This document shows, in pieces, positions 24,722 through 33,644 of a stretch of 45,948 nt of DNA (positions are counted from its first letter, which is position 1; every line of letters begins with the position of its first letter). A program made the position numbers and the translations under genes. The DNA lies in NCBI GenBank assembly GCA_035353855.1, contig DAOQAK010000033.1, forward strand, positions 1 through 45,948. Direction: 5' to 3'. The notes under the pieces were generated by a model that was not told the DNA's origin, did not search any database, and worked only from the letters and a program-made list of their open reading frames with translations. The stretch is from Bacteroidales bacterium. GTDB taxonomy: Bacteria; Bacteroidota; Bacteroidia; Bacteroidales; CG2-30-32-10.

Positions 24722-24723
24722 TA

Positions 24724-25275
24724 ATGACAAGTAACATCATAAAAAAATTATTCTTCATTATAATATCGGTATGGTTTTTCGCTTCATGTGAAAACGATAT
24801 CAAAACCATTAATACCGTTGGGAATAAAGATTACCTTCCTGTTGAATCCGCAAAAGATGTGGAAACCGTTTACAGCGATTCCGGTCGAATATTGTTAAAT
24901 GTGAAAGCCCCCCAACTGGATCGCTACGAGGGGGAAAAAAATTATTCCGAAATGCCCAAAGGTGTAAAAGTTTATTTTTATGACAGGGATATGAATGTTA
25001 CTTCAATGCTTACTGCCAAATACGCTATAAGCTATGATAAGGAAAATATCATGGAAGCCAAGAATGATGTAGTTGTTATAAACGAAAAAAAAGAAAAGCT
25101 GAATACAGATCATTTGATTTGGGATCAAAAAAAAGCAATCATCTATTCCGATAAGTTTGTAAAAATTACTACAAAAAAAGATATCTTATGGGGCGACGGG
25201 CTTGAAGCCGACGAACGCTTTGATAACTGGAAAATAAAGAAACCCAAAGGATCTATTACTATTAACGAAGATTAA
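24724..25275 (+). CDS. lptC: LPS-export lipoprotein LptC
   Basis: The 183 residues match LptC, the periplasmic link between the inner-membrane LptBFG transporter and LptA. A lipobox is visible (FFASC, Cys19). The mature part has the beta-jellyroll strands VETVYSDSGRILLNVKAPQLDRY, MPKGVKVYFYD, YAISYDKENIMEAKNDVVVIN and EKLNTDHLIWDQKKAIIYS, typical of the family. In this phylum it is a lipoprotein rather than a transmembrane-anchored form. It sits two bases after the barrel gene and seven before the CNNM-type gene. Confidence 0.9.
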   Translation: MTSNIIKKLFFIIISVWFFASCENDIKTINTVGNKDYLPVESAKDVETVYSDSGRILLNVKAPQLDRYEGEKNYSEMPKGVKVYFYDRDMNVTSMLTAKYAISYDKENIMEAKNDVVVINEKKEKLNTDHLIWDQKKAIIYSDKFVKITTKKDILWGDGLEADERFDNWKIKKPKGSITINED

Positions 25276-25282
25276 ACTTATT

Positions 25283-26548
25283 ATGCTTAGCTGGGAAATC
25301 ATAATTATTACCATGATTTTTTCCGCATTTTTTTCGGGAATGGAAATAGCATTTGTAACCTCGAATAAATTAAAAACAGAACTCGAAAAAAATAAAGGAA
25401 ATTTTTCTGCCCGTATTATCTCTCATTTTCAAAAATCTCCTTCTGATTTCATAGCAACGATGCTTGTTGGCAACAGTGTTTCGCTTGTTATTTATGGTAT
25501 TGTAATGGGAAATGTTCTTCAAAAATATATTTTAAAAATATTCCCCGTTCAAATAACTTCCGAATTTTTAATCATGCTGACACAAACGATTATTTCAACC
25601 CTTATTATTCTTGTAACAGCCGAATTTATTCCTAAAATGTTATTCCGTATCAATGCAAATCATATTCTGAATATTTTTGCAGTTCCTGTATTTATCATAT
25701 ACTATATCTTATATCCCGTTACATTCATTTCAATATTTTTATCGGAGTTTATTCTTAAAATATTTTTCAAGATCAAAATTGTTGACCAGAAACATGTATT
25801 CGGATACAGGGACCTCGACAATTATGTGAGAGAATTTTTCCCTAATGCCCGAAATGAAAAAGAGTTGAAACATGAAATACAGATATTTCAGAATGCTATG
25901 GATTTTCCATTGGTAAAACTTCGCGAATGCATGGTGCCACGAACTGAAATTATTGCCATCGACAACCAGGAGAATATTTCACGTTTAAAAAATAAATTTA
26001 TCGAAACCGGTTTGTCAAAAATTATTGTTTACAACGAAAATATTGATAATATTACCGGTTACGTTCATTCGTACGACATGTTCCGTAACCCACCTTCGAT
26101 AAAATCGGTATTACGACCTTTGAGCTTTGTTCCTGAAACAATGCCAGCCAACAGTTTGCTTACACTTTTTATTCAGCAACGAAAAAGTATGGCAGTTGTT
26201 GTTGACGAATTCGGAGGTACTTCCGGAATAATAACCATGGAAGATGTAATTGAAGAAATTTTCGGGGAAATAAGTGATGAATTTGATGTTGATGAGCTTA
26301 TTGAAAAACAAATAAGTAAAAATGAATTTATTTTTTCCGGCCGACTGGAAATCGATTATATAAACGAAAAATACAGTATCGGACTGCCCGATTCTACCGA
26401 TTATGAAACATTGGCAGGATTAATTATGTATCATCATCAAAGTATACCATTAAAAAACGAAAAAATATTCCTGAAAAATTTTATTTTTACAATTATCCAG
26501 GTGAGCAAAACCCGCATTGAACAAGTACATGTAAAAATCATTGAATAA
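25283..26548 (+). CDS. CNNM/CorC-type (hemolysin-like) membrane protein
   Basis: The 421 residues show an N-terminal DUF21/CNNM membrane domain (about 1-170; AFFSGMEIAFVTSNKLK is the conserved start of the first helix pair), a pair of CBS domains at about 213-330 (CMVPRTEIIAIDN, VVVDEFGGTSGIITMEDVIEEIFGEI), and a CorC/HlyC-type domain at the C-terminus (about 345-418). Proteins of this class are linked to magnesium or cobalt efflux and to resistance; the name hemolysin is historical. It is the fourth gene of the coaX cluster. Confidence 0.9.
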   Translation: MLSWEIIIITMIFSAFFSGMEIAFVTSNKLKTELEKNKGNFSARIISHFQKSPSDFIATMLVGNSVSLVIYGIVMGNVLQKYILKIFPVQITSEFLIMLTQTIISTLIILVTAEFIPKMLFRINANHILNIFAVPVFIIYYILYPVTFISIFLSEFILKIFFKIKIVDQKHVFGYRDLDNYVREFFPNARNEKELKHEIQIFQNAMDFPLVKLRECMVPRTEIIAIDNQENISRLKNKFIETGLSKIIVYNENIDNITGYVHSYDMFRNPPSIKSVLRPLSFVPETMPANSLLTLFIQQRKSMAVVVDEFGGTSGIITMEDVIEEIFGEISDEFDVDELIEKQISKNEFIFSGRLEIDYINEKYSIGLPDSTDYETLAGLIMYHHQSIPLKNEKIFLKNFIFTIIQVSKTRIEQVHVKIIE

Positions 26549-26675
26549 AATTTTTATGATTTTTTTCAACATTATTAATAAACAATTATTCTATTTTAAA
26601 ATGTCACTTATAAACACTCATTAATATGAATTATAGAAAAATCAATAAATATTTTCTATTTATAATTAATAATTC

Positions 26676-26683
26676 TAAATTTG
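26676..26683 (+). promoter_or_regulatory. -7 box for the PpiD-like gene
   Basis: TAAATTTG matches TAnnTTTG and lies 26 bases before the ATG, so this gene likely has its own promoter despite following the coaX cluster. Confidence 0.5.
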
Positions 26684-26709
26684 CGCACTTATTTTAATAC
26701 AGTATTACT

Positions 26710-28869
26710 ATGGCTATTATTGGCAAAATTCGTAAAAGAGGTGGATTGATCGTAATTATTATCGGCGTAGCTCTTGCAGCATTCGTTCTTGGCGATTTCT
26801 GGAAAAAGGGAAATAAAGGGAGCCGTCCTAACCTTGGTGAAATATGTGGTGAAAAAATTACTTATAACGATTTTGAAACCCAGGTTGAAGCCCAGATTGA
26901 AATGGTTAAACAACAAACCGGGGAAGAAAACCTCTCTTCCGATAAAATATTTGAAATCAGAAATGAAATTTGGGCAAAGCTCGAGCGTGATAATATTTTA
27001 AAAAAGGAATATAATGAGCTTGGTCTTGCTATATCTGCCGATGAACTATCGGATATGGTACAGGGTAAAGAACCTCATCAATATATTCAGGAAAATTTCA
27101 AAGACCCTCAAACTGGCGTTTTTAATGTTTCCTATGTTAAAAGTTATATGCAACAACTTGATCAGTTAGAGCAAAAAACACCCGGAACTAAAGCACGTTG
27201 GGAAAATTTTCTGGAATCAATTGAATCGGAACGAATTTATACAAAATACCTGAACCTTATTAAAAAAGGATATTACGTTCCTGCAGCTCTTGCTAAAAAA
27301 GATTATGAACAGAAAAACACTAAAGCTGTACTGCGCATTATTGCTAAAAAATATTCATCTGTTGCTGATAATTCTGTTACAGTTACTGATGACGATTATC
27401 AAAAATATTATGATAAACATAAAAATGAATATGCATTTGAAGAAGCTACAAGAGACATTGAATATATTACTTATGATGTAGAGCCATCCGATTCTGACAT
27501 TGCAGAAGTTACCCGCGAAATAAATGGTGTTTATGAAGAACTGAAAACTCAAAAAGCAGAAGATGTACCTCTTTTAGTTTCTAAGTATTCTGATGAATCT
27601 TATGATAGTGTTTACCGTAAAAAAGGACTTATAACTGTTCCTGCTTTTGATTCCATTGTATTTAAATCCAAGAAAGGTGATGTTTTGGGCCCTTATTTAG
27701 AGGATAATGTTTTTTACCTTGCAAGAGTAATGGATTTCCAGGAAAGACCCGATTCAATGAGAGCAAGCCATATATTAATTTCCTATGCAGGGGCAACCCG
27801 TGCAGCTGAAACAATTAAACGAACAAAAGACCAGGCGAAAAAAATGGCTGATAGCCTGTTGACCATAATAAAAAAGAATCCTAAAGAATTCGATTCTATT
27901 GCAAAGAAAAATTCTGATGATGCTGCTGCATCAGCTAAAGCAGGCGACCTTGATTGGTTTGCTGATATGGATATGGGTGGAAATATGATTTATTCATTCA
28001 CCCAGGCATGTGTTGAAGGCAAGGTTGGTGATACAAAAATTATTGAAACTCCTTTTGGATATCATATCGTAAAAGTTACAGGTAAGAAAAAAGTTTCAAA
28101 TAAAGCTAAGTTAGCTTTAATAACCAGTAAAATCAAACCCAGCAAAGAAACATATCAGAATATTTATGCTACCGCAAGCGAATTCTCTGGTGAATACACT
28201 AATGCCGAAAAATTCAACAAAGGAGTTATTGATAAAAAACTTAATAAACGACTGGCAGAAAATATCGAAGCCATGAGCAATACTATTGCCGGACTTGAAT
28301 CGCCAAGAGAAATAGTAAAATGGGCATATGCTGAAAGTACAAAAAAAGGTGATGTTTCTGGAGTTTTTGATCTGCAAACAAAATATGTTGTTGCCTGTTT
28401 AAAAGAAATCCGTGAAAAAGGTGTTCCAACACTTGAACAGATAAAAACACAGATTGAACCTTATGTAAAAAATGAAAAGAAAGCAGAAACCCTGATAGCA
28501 AAAATAAAAGGACAAATTACTCCGGGTATCACACTCGAAGCTCTTTCTTACAAACTCGACAGTGCCGTTGTTGATACGCTCGACATGGTTACTTTCTCTA
28601 CATATTCTTTACCCGGCTATGGTCCTGAACCGGAAATTATAGGTAATATTTTTACTATTAAGCCGAATACTTTATCGGAACCTTTAAAAGGAAAAACAGC
28701 CATATATGTCTTGCAGGTCGATAATATTATTAAAGCTCCTGAAGTAAAAGATTATAAAAATAATATATTACAAATGACTGCAAATTTTCAAAGTCGTGTA
28801 AATTATGATGCATATAAGGCTCTTGAAAAAAATGCAAAAATCACAGATAACAGAATATCTTATTATTAA
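26710..28869 (+). CDS. PpiD/SurA-type peptidyl-prolyl isomerase
   Basis: The 719 residues have one N-terminal membrane helix (about 12-30, GLIVIIIGVALAAFVLGDF), a SurA-N/PpiD-like helical domain to about 200, a degenerate parvulin-like segment at about 245-345, and a parvulin rotamase domain at about 350-452 (RASHILISYAG, AGDLDWFADMDMG, TPFGYHIVKVTG). This suits a periplasmic folding factor anchored in the inner membrane and facing outer-membrane protein assembly. It fits the neighbours in this envelope cluster. A terminator follows 18 bases after the stop. Confidence 0.9.
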   Translation: MAIIGKIRKRGGLIVIIIGVALAAFVLGDFWKKGNKGSRPNLGEICGEKITYNDFETQVEAQIEMVKQQTGEENLSSDKIFEIRNEIWAKLERDNILKKEYNELGLAISADELSDMVQGKEPHQYIQENFKDPQTGVFNVSYVKSYMQQLDQLEQKTPGTKARWENFLESIESERIYTKYLNLIKKGYYVPAALAKKDYEQKNTKAVLRIIAKKYSSVADNSVTVTDDDYQKYYDKHKNEYAFEEATRDIEYITYDVEPSDSDIAEVTREINGVYEELKTQKAEDVPLLVSKYSDESYDSVYRKKGLITVPAFDSIVFKSKKGDVLGPYLEDNVFYLARVMDFQERPDSMRASHILISYAGATRAAETIKRTKDQAKKMADSLLTIIKKNPKEFDSIAKKNSDDAAASAKAGDLDWFADMDMGGNMIYSFTQACVEGKVGDTKIIETPFGYHIVKVTGKKKVSNKAKLALITSKIKPSKETYQNIYATASEFSGEYTNAEKFNKGVIDKKLNKRLAENIEAMSNTIAGLESPREIVKWAYAESTKKGDVSGVFDLQTKYVVACLKEIREKGVPTLEQIKTQIEPYVKNEKKAETLIAKIKGQITPGITLEALSYKLDSAVVDTLDMVTFSTYSLPGYGPEPEIIGNIFTIKPNTLSEPLKGKTAIYVLQVDNIIKAPEVKDYKNNILQMTANFQSRVNYDAYKALEKNAKITDNRISYY

Positions 28870-28887
28870 AATTTATATAACATCCTG

Positions 28888-28921
28888 AAAAAGCTGCCCT
28901 GATAAGGCAGCTTTTTTTTTA
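28888..28921 (+). terminator. Rho-independent terminator
   Basis: AAAAAGCTGCC (28888-28898) pairs with GGCAGCTTTTT (28906-28916) around a 7-base loop and is followed by more T residues. It ends the coaX to PpiD cluster. Confidence 0.9.
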
Positions 28922-29195
28922 TACCAAATCCAAATATGTAAAGATAAGTTTGTGATTTTACATTTTTTTTCATTAACTTTGTCTTTACTAATCGCCTAAG
29001 TATTTTTTACTAATTACAGATTATACCGATTGTATATATGTAATAGGAGTCCAATAAATTGTACTATAACATCTATGTCATCGGCATAACCATTGTAAAA
29101 TTTAAAATAGCCTTTGGGTTATTTTAAATTAACAATTGGTACTATATTGCTTTTTAAATTTAGAAATTAAATTATTAAAATTTAATTCCATTAAA
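28922..29195 (+). other. Long leader region of the sensor kinase
   Basis: No gene is seen here. It contains a -7 box TAACTTTG (28974-28981), some 215 bases before the ATG, and a hairpin at 29101-29128 (tttaaaatagcc with ggttattttaaa around TTTG). There is no T-run after the hairpin, so it does not look like a plain terminator. The function of the long leader is unknown. Confidence 0.5.
28974..28981 (+). promoter_or_regulatory. -7 box for the PAS sensor kinase
   Basis: TAACTTTG matches TAnnTTTG. It implies a leader of about 200 bases before ATG 29196. Confidence 0.35.
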
Positions 29196-32100
29196 ATGTT
29201 TCAACAATCTCCCGGGTTTATAAAAGAAGTTTTGGATTCTATACATGACGCATTATTTATACATGATTATAATACAGGTAAGATTGTATATGTAAACAAG
29301 CGTATGTGCGAAATGTATAATTGCACTCACGAACAGGCATTAAATTATGAACTAATAAATACATCCGGATTAAGCGAGTCTCCATTCAGTAAAGAGGATG
29401 CCATGGAAATGCTTAAAAAAACAAAAACAGAAGGCGATAAAATTTTTGAATGGAAAGCAACTAAGTTTAGTGGCGAATATTTTTGGGTAGAAGTATCATT
29501 ACGTTATACAGAATTTGATAATAAACCGTATGTTATTGCTGTAGTAAGGGATATTTCGGAAAGAAAGGAATCGGAAATACAATATCGAACAATTTTTGAA
29601 AATACAGGCACCGCTACAATTATTATTGAAGAAAATACAATTATTTCACTTGCTAACTCAAAGTTTGAAGACCTTTCCGGTTATTCAAAAGAAGAAATTG
29701 AAAATAAAATGAGCTGGAAAGATACTGTTGTAAAGGAAGATTTGGAATTTATGGAGAAACAACACAAACTACGGAGGATAAACGCAGAAGAAGCATTAAA
29801 ATCATATGAATTCAGGTTTGTTGATAAAAGCGGAAACCAAAAATACATTTTACTCTCAATAGATATTATTCCCAACACCAAGCGCAGCATAGCATCATTA
29901 CAGGATATTACAGAAAGGAAAAAGGCCGAAAATGAACTTAAGGAATCGGAAAAGCGATACCGTTTACTTTTTGAACATAATCCTGCTCCAATGTTGATTT
30001 ATGAACGTGGTACTTTGCAAATGCTTTCTGTTAATGAATCTTTCATTAAACATTATGGTTATAAAAAAGAACAAATCGCATCAATGAAACTTCCGGATTT
30101 TTATCCGGAAGAACAAAAAAAACCTATTGTCGATCTTGCCGGAAAAATACAGGGACATGCCTATGCAGGCGAATGGAAACATTGTAAAGCCGATGGTACA
30201 TTAATAGACATAATAGCCACATCGCATGATATTCTGTATGAAAATAAAAACGCCAGGATAGCTGTTATTAATGATATTACCGAACGAAAAAAAGTTGAAG
30301 CTGCTTTAAGTGAAAGTGAAGAACGCTACCGTCTTATTTCAACCGCTTCGAGCGATTATATGTTTTCTACTATTGTAGAGGAAACTGGTAATTTAATTCT
30401 GAACTGGGCAGCAGGAGCATTCGAAAATATAACAGGATATTCTTTTGATGAATATAAAGCTATAGGCGGATGGCGTACAACATTGCATCCTGATGATATT
30501 GAAAAAGATAAAGCTGACATGGCTGCATTAATGGCAAACAGGAATGTGGTTACCGAACTACGAACAATAAAAAAATCGGGCGAAATAATATGGGTAAGGG
30601 TTTATGCTCACCCAATATGGGACAAAAAGAAAAAACGCTTAGCTGGAATTTATGGTGCAGTAAAAGATATCACCGAACGAAAAAAAGTTGAAGCTGAATT
30701 GCGCGAAAGTGAAGAAAAATACCGTACACTTATAGAATCAGCTATTGATAGTATTATGATTATAAAAGATGGGGTGATCGAATTTGTGAATCATGTTCTT
30801 ACTTCCGCATCAGGATATACGGCAAACGAATTAATCGGACAACCATTTATAAATTTTGTTTCTCAAAAAGACCGCAAAAGAATATTGCAATATTACAATA
30901 AAAGGATAAGTGGTGATAATACCCCTATAGGTTATGAAGCAAATGCAATATTAAAAAATGGAACAGAAGTACCTGTTGAAATTACGGCATCTGTTTTTAA
31001 TTATTTTGGTAAAAAAGCCGAACTTGTTTTTTTGCATGATATTACCGAACGTAAATTAGCAGAAAAAGCCTTAAAGAAAAGTGAAGAAACTTATCGTTTA
31101 ATTTTTGAGTATTCACCACTGGGTATTTTTTCATTCGATGAAAAAGGTGTTATTGTAACCTGTAACGACAATTTTGTAAAGATTATTGGCTCTTCAAAAG
31201 AAAAACTTATAGGTCTGAATATTATTAATTTACCGGATAAAAATATAGTCTCGCCTATTCGTAAAGCGCTCAATGGAAAACCAGAATCCTATGAAGGTAT
31301 TTACACCTCCTTTACAGCAAATAAAACTACTCCGGTAAGATGTTTATTTGCTCCAATGGACATCGGAAGCAATGGCATACACGGGGGTTTGGGAATTGTT
31401 GAAGATATAACCGAACGCAAAGAATCAGAAGAAAAATTATTACAGCAAAAAATGGAACTTGATTCCATATTCAATACTGTTGACGATGTTATTTTCTTGT
31501 TGAGTGTTGAAGGAGAAAATAAATTCCGTGTAAAAAATGTAAATAAAGTATATAAAGATTTTACCAGTTTTGATACTTCCTTGATACTGGGTAAAATATT
31601 AGATGAAACTTTAAATTATCCTTCATGGAGTACAACTGTAAGCAATTACCAAAAAGCCATAGAACAAAAAACTATAATCAGATGGGAAGAAACGAATGAT
31701 TTTCCTACCGGAACAATTACAGTAATTCATAGTGTAGCACCCGTGTATGATCAAAATGGAAAATGTATAAACCTGGTTGCCTCATTGCATAATATTACCG
31801 AACGTAAAATAATAGAAAAAAAAATCAGGAAGATCAATGAAGAACTTGAAGAAAAGGTTAAACTACGTACATTAGAACTTGAAAAAACGAATGTATATTT
31901 AAAAATAGAAATTGATGAAAGAACAAAAGCTGAAGATCTAATCAAACATCAATTGGAAGAAAGAGAAATTCTTTTGAAAGAAATCCATCACAGGGTAAAA
32001 AATAATATGCAGGTAATTATCAGTATTCTTAATCTTCAGGCATCATTCATAAAAAATAAAAAAATTGTAAATATTTTACAGGATAGCCAAAGTCGTGTTA

Positions 32101-32570
32101 AAACTATGGCACTGATTCATGAAAAACTTTACCAGACAAAAGATTTTTCGAATATTAATTTTTTAGACTATATCACCAATCTTATCAAATATCTATTCAC
32201 CATTTACAACTCAACTGATCATCCTGTAGAATACAAAATTTCGGCAGAACCTTTCCCTGTAAGTATTGATACAACTATTTCACTGGGTTTGATGACAAAT
32301 GAAATTGTATCAAATTCATTTAAATATGCTTTTGAAGGCAAAACCAATGGAAAAATAGAAATTTCTTTGAAAAAATATGATGAAAAAAATCTGGTATTGT
32401 CGATTAAAGACAACGGCAAAGGTCTTCCTCCCGGATTTGATTGTAAAAACACCCAAAGTCTTGGATTACAACTGGTGTGCTTACTCACCGAACAGATACA
32501 GGGAAAACTAAAGGTCGAAAGCTCTGATAAGGGAACAAAATTTTCGATAATTTTCCCCAGCATCAAGTAG
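29196..32570 (+). CDS. Seven-PAS HisKA_2 sensor histidine kinase
   Basis: From ATG 29196 the product has 1124 residues. An upstream TTG at 29136 would add 20 residues of non-PAS character. Seven consecutive PAS/PAC units are each closed by a DITERK-type PAC end (ISERKES, ITERKKAENE, ITERKKVEAA, ITERKKVEAE, ITERKLAEKA, ITERKESEEK, ITERKIIEK). A coiled coil leads to a HisKA_2 dimerisation domain, LKEIHHRVKNNMQVI (His931/His932 as phospho-acceptor region), and a HATPase with N-box NEIVSNSFKYAFEG, G1 IKDNGKGLPPG and G2 SLGLQLV. No membrane segment is seen, so it is probably cytoplasmic. There is no adjacent response regulator; a receiver-only protein lies about 10 kb away at 41911. Confidence 0.93.
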   Translation: MFQQSPGFIKEVLDSIHDALFIHDYNTGKIVYVNKRMCEMYNCTHEQALNYELINTSGLSESPFSKEDAMEMLKKTKTEGDKIFEWKATKFSGEYFWVEVSLRYTEFDNKPYVIAVVRDISERKESEIQYRTIFENTGTATIIIEENTIISLANSKFEDLSGYSKEEIENKMSWKDTVVKEDLEFMEKQHKLRRINAEEALKSYEFRFVDKSGNQKYILLSIDIIPNTKRSIASLQDITERKKAENELKESEKRYRLLFEHNPAPMLIYERGTLQMLSVNESFIKHYGYKKEQIASMKLPDFYPEEQKKPIVDLAGKIQGHAYAGEWKHCKADGTLIDIIATSHDILYENKNARIAVINDITERKKVEAALSESEERYRLISTASSDYMFSTIVEETGNLILNWAAGAFENITGYSFDEYKAIGGWRTTLHPDDIEKDKADMAALMANRNVVTELRTIKKSGEIIWVRVYAHPIWDKKKKRLAGIYGAVKDITERKKVEAELRESEEKYRTLIESAIDSIMIIKDGVIEFVNHVLTSASGYTANELIGQPFINFVSQKDRKRILQYYNKRISGDNTPIGYEANAILKNGTEVPVEITASVFNYFGKKAELVFLHDITERKLAEKALKKSEETYRLIFEYSPLGIFSFDEKGVIVTCNDNFVKIIGSSKEKLIGLNIINLPDKNIVSPIRKALNGKPESYEGIYTSFTANKTTPVRCLFAPMDIGSNGIHGGLGIVEDITERKESEEKLLQQKMELDSIFNTVDDVIFLLSVEGENKFRVKNVNKVYKDFTSFDTSLILGKILDETLNYPSWSTTVSNYQKAIEQKTIIRWEETNDFPTGTITVIHSVAPVYDQNGKCINLVASLHNITERKIIEKKIRKINEELEEKVKLRTLELEKTNVYLKIEIDERTKAEDLIKHQLEEREILLKEIHHRVKNNMQVIISILNLQASFIKNKKIVNILQDSQSRVKTMALIHEKLYQTKDFSNINFLDYITNLIKYLFTIYNSTDHPVEYKISAEPFPVSIDTTISLGLMTNEIVSNSFKYAFEGKTNGKIEISLKKYDEKNLVLSIKDNGKGLPPGFDCKNTQSLGLQLVCLLTEQIQGKLKVESSDKGTKFSIIFPSIK

Positions 32571-32650
32571 TTTAATTTAATTTTTTTAAAAATTATTTTA
32601 CCCTAATTTGTTCAATATATTGATTTATTATAATTTTAAATTTTATTACT

Positions 32651-33616
32651 ATGAAACAAATTATTTTTTTATTAATTATTTTCACGCTTGCTATAGATTT
32701 ATCAGCGCAAAATACTGAAAAGGAAACTGTATTAAAAGCTCAATCTTCAGATACCATTGACGGATGGAAAAAAGGCGGAACTTTTTCTCTTACCTTTAAC
32801 CAGGTTTCATTAACCAATTGGGCTGCCGGTGGCCAACCTTCAGTTGCATTTAATGGGCTAATAAATACTTTTGCTAATCTTAAATATAATAAATCAAGTT
32901 GGGATAATACACTTGATATTGGTTACGGGCAGATGCGCCAGGGTGATAAAAATTCACCTTTCCAAAAAAGTGATGATAAATTTGAATTCAACTCCAAATA
33001 CGGTCAGAAGGCTTCAAAATATTGGTATTACGCTGCATTAATTAATTTAAAAACACAACTTACCGAAGGTTACAATTATCCGAATGACACAATTAAAATA
33101 AAAATTTCTGATTTCCTGGCGCCTGCTTATTTACTTGGAGCTATAGGAATGGATTATAAACCGAATAGCATTTTTAATTGTTTTATTGCACCCGTTACCG
33201 GAAAAATAATTATTGTAAACAACCAAAACCTGGCTGACCTTGGCAGTTTTGGTGTAGATCCCGCTATTCTTGATGAATCAGGTGTTGTAACTACTCCCGG
33301 TAAAAAAACGAAAATGGAATTTGGAGGTTATGTAAGAGCTTCGTTCCGAAAAGATATTATGAAAAATATAAACCTTGCCACCAAAGCTGATTTCTTTTCC
33401 AATTACATGGAAAATCCACAGAACATAGTAATAAACTGGGAAACTCTAATTTCAATGAAAATAAATAAATATATATCAGCAACACTTTCAACCCAGTTGA
33501 TATACGATGATAAAGTAGATATTACGGTTTATGATGGTAACGGAATAATCATTGGACAAGGTCCAAGAACACAATTTAAAGAATTATTTGGTGTAGGATT
33601 TTCATATAAATTCTAA
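32651..33616 (+). CDS. Exported DUF3078 protein
   Basis: The 321 residues have a signal peptide (about 1-20, ending LSAQ) and the DUF3078 core: WKKGGTFSLTFNQVSLTNWAAGGQ (about 39-62), WDNTLDIGYGQMRQG, SKYGQKASKYWYYAALINLKTQLTEGY and FIAPVTGKIIIV. Proteins of this family are predicted outer-membrane or periplasmic beta-barrel-like proteins in Bacteroidota; their function is unknown. It lies 28 bases upstream of the large membrane protein and may be co-transcribed with it. Confidence 0.88.
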   Translation: MKQIIFLLIIFTLAIDLSAQNTEKETVLKAQSSDTIDGWKKGGTFSLTFNQVSLTNWAAGGQPSVAFNGLINTFANLKYNKSSWDNTLDIGYGQMRQGDKNSPFQKSDDKFEFNSKYGQKASKYWYYAALINLKTQLTEGYNYPNDTIKIKISDFLAPAYLLGAIGMDYKPNSIFNCFIAPVTGKIIIVNNQNLADLGSFGVDPAILDESGVVTTPGKKTKMEFGGYVRASFRKDIMKNINLATKADFFSNYMENPQNIVINWETLISMKINKYISATLSTQLIYDDKVDITVYDGNGIIIGQGPRTQFKELFGVGFSYKF

Positions 33617-33644
33617 CATACTGACAAATTAAAAATGAATAAAA

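Noticed and set aside
29136..29195. TTG start adding 20 residues to the sensor kinase
   Set aside because: The added residues have no PAS character and ATG 29196 sits directly before the first PAS domain.
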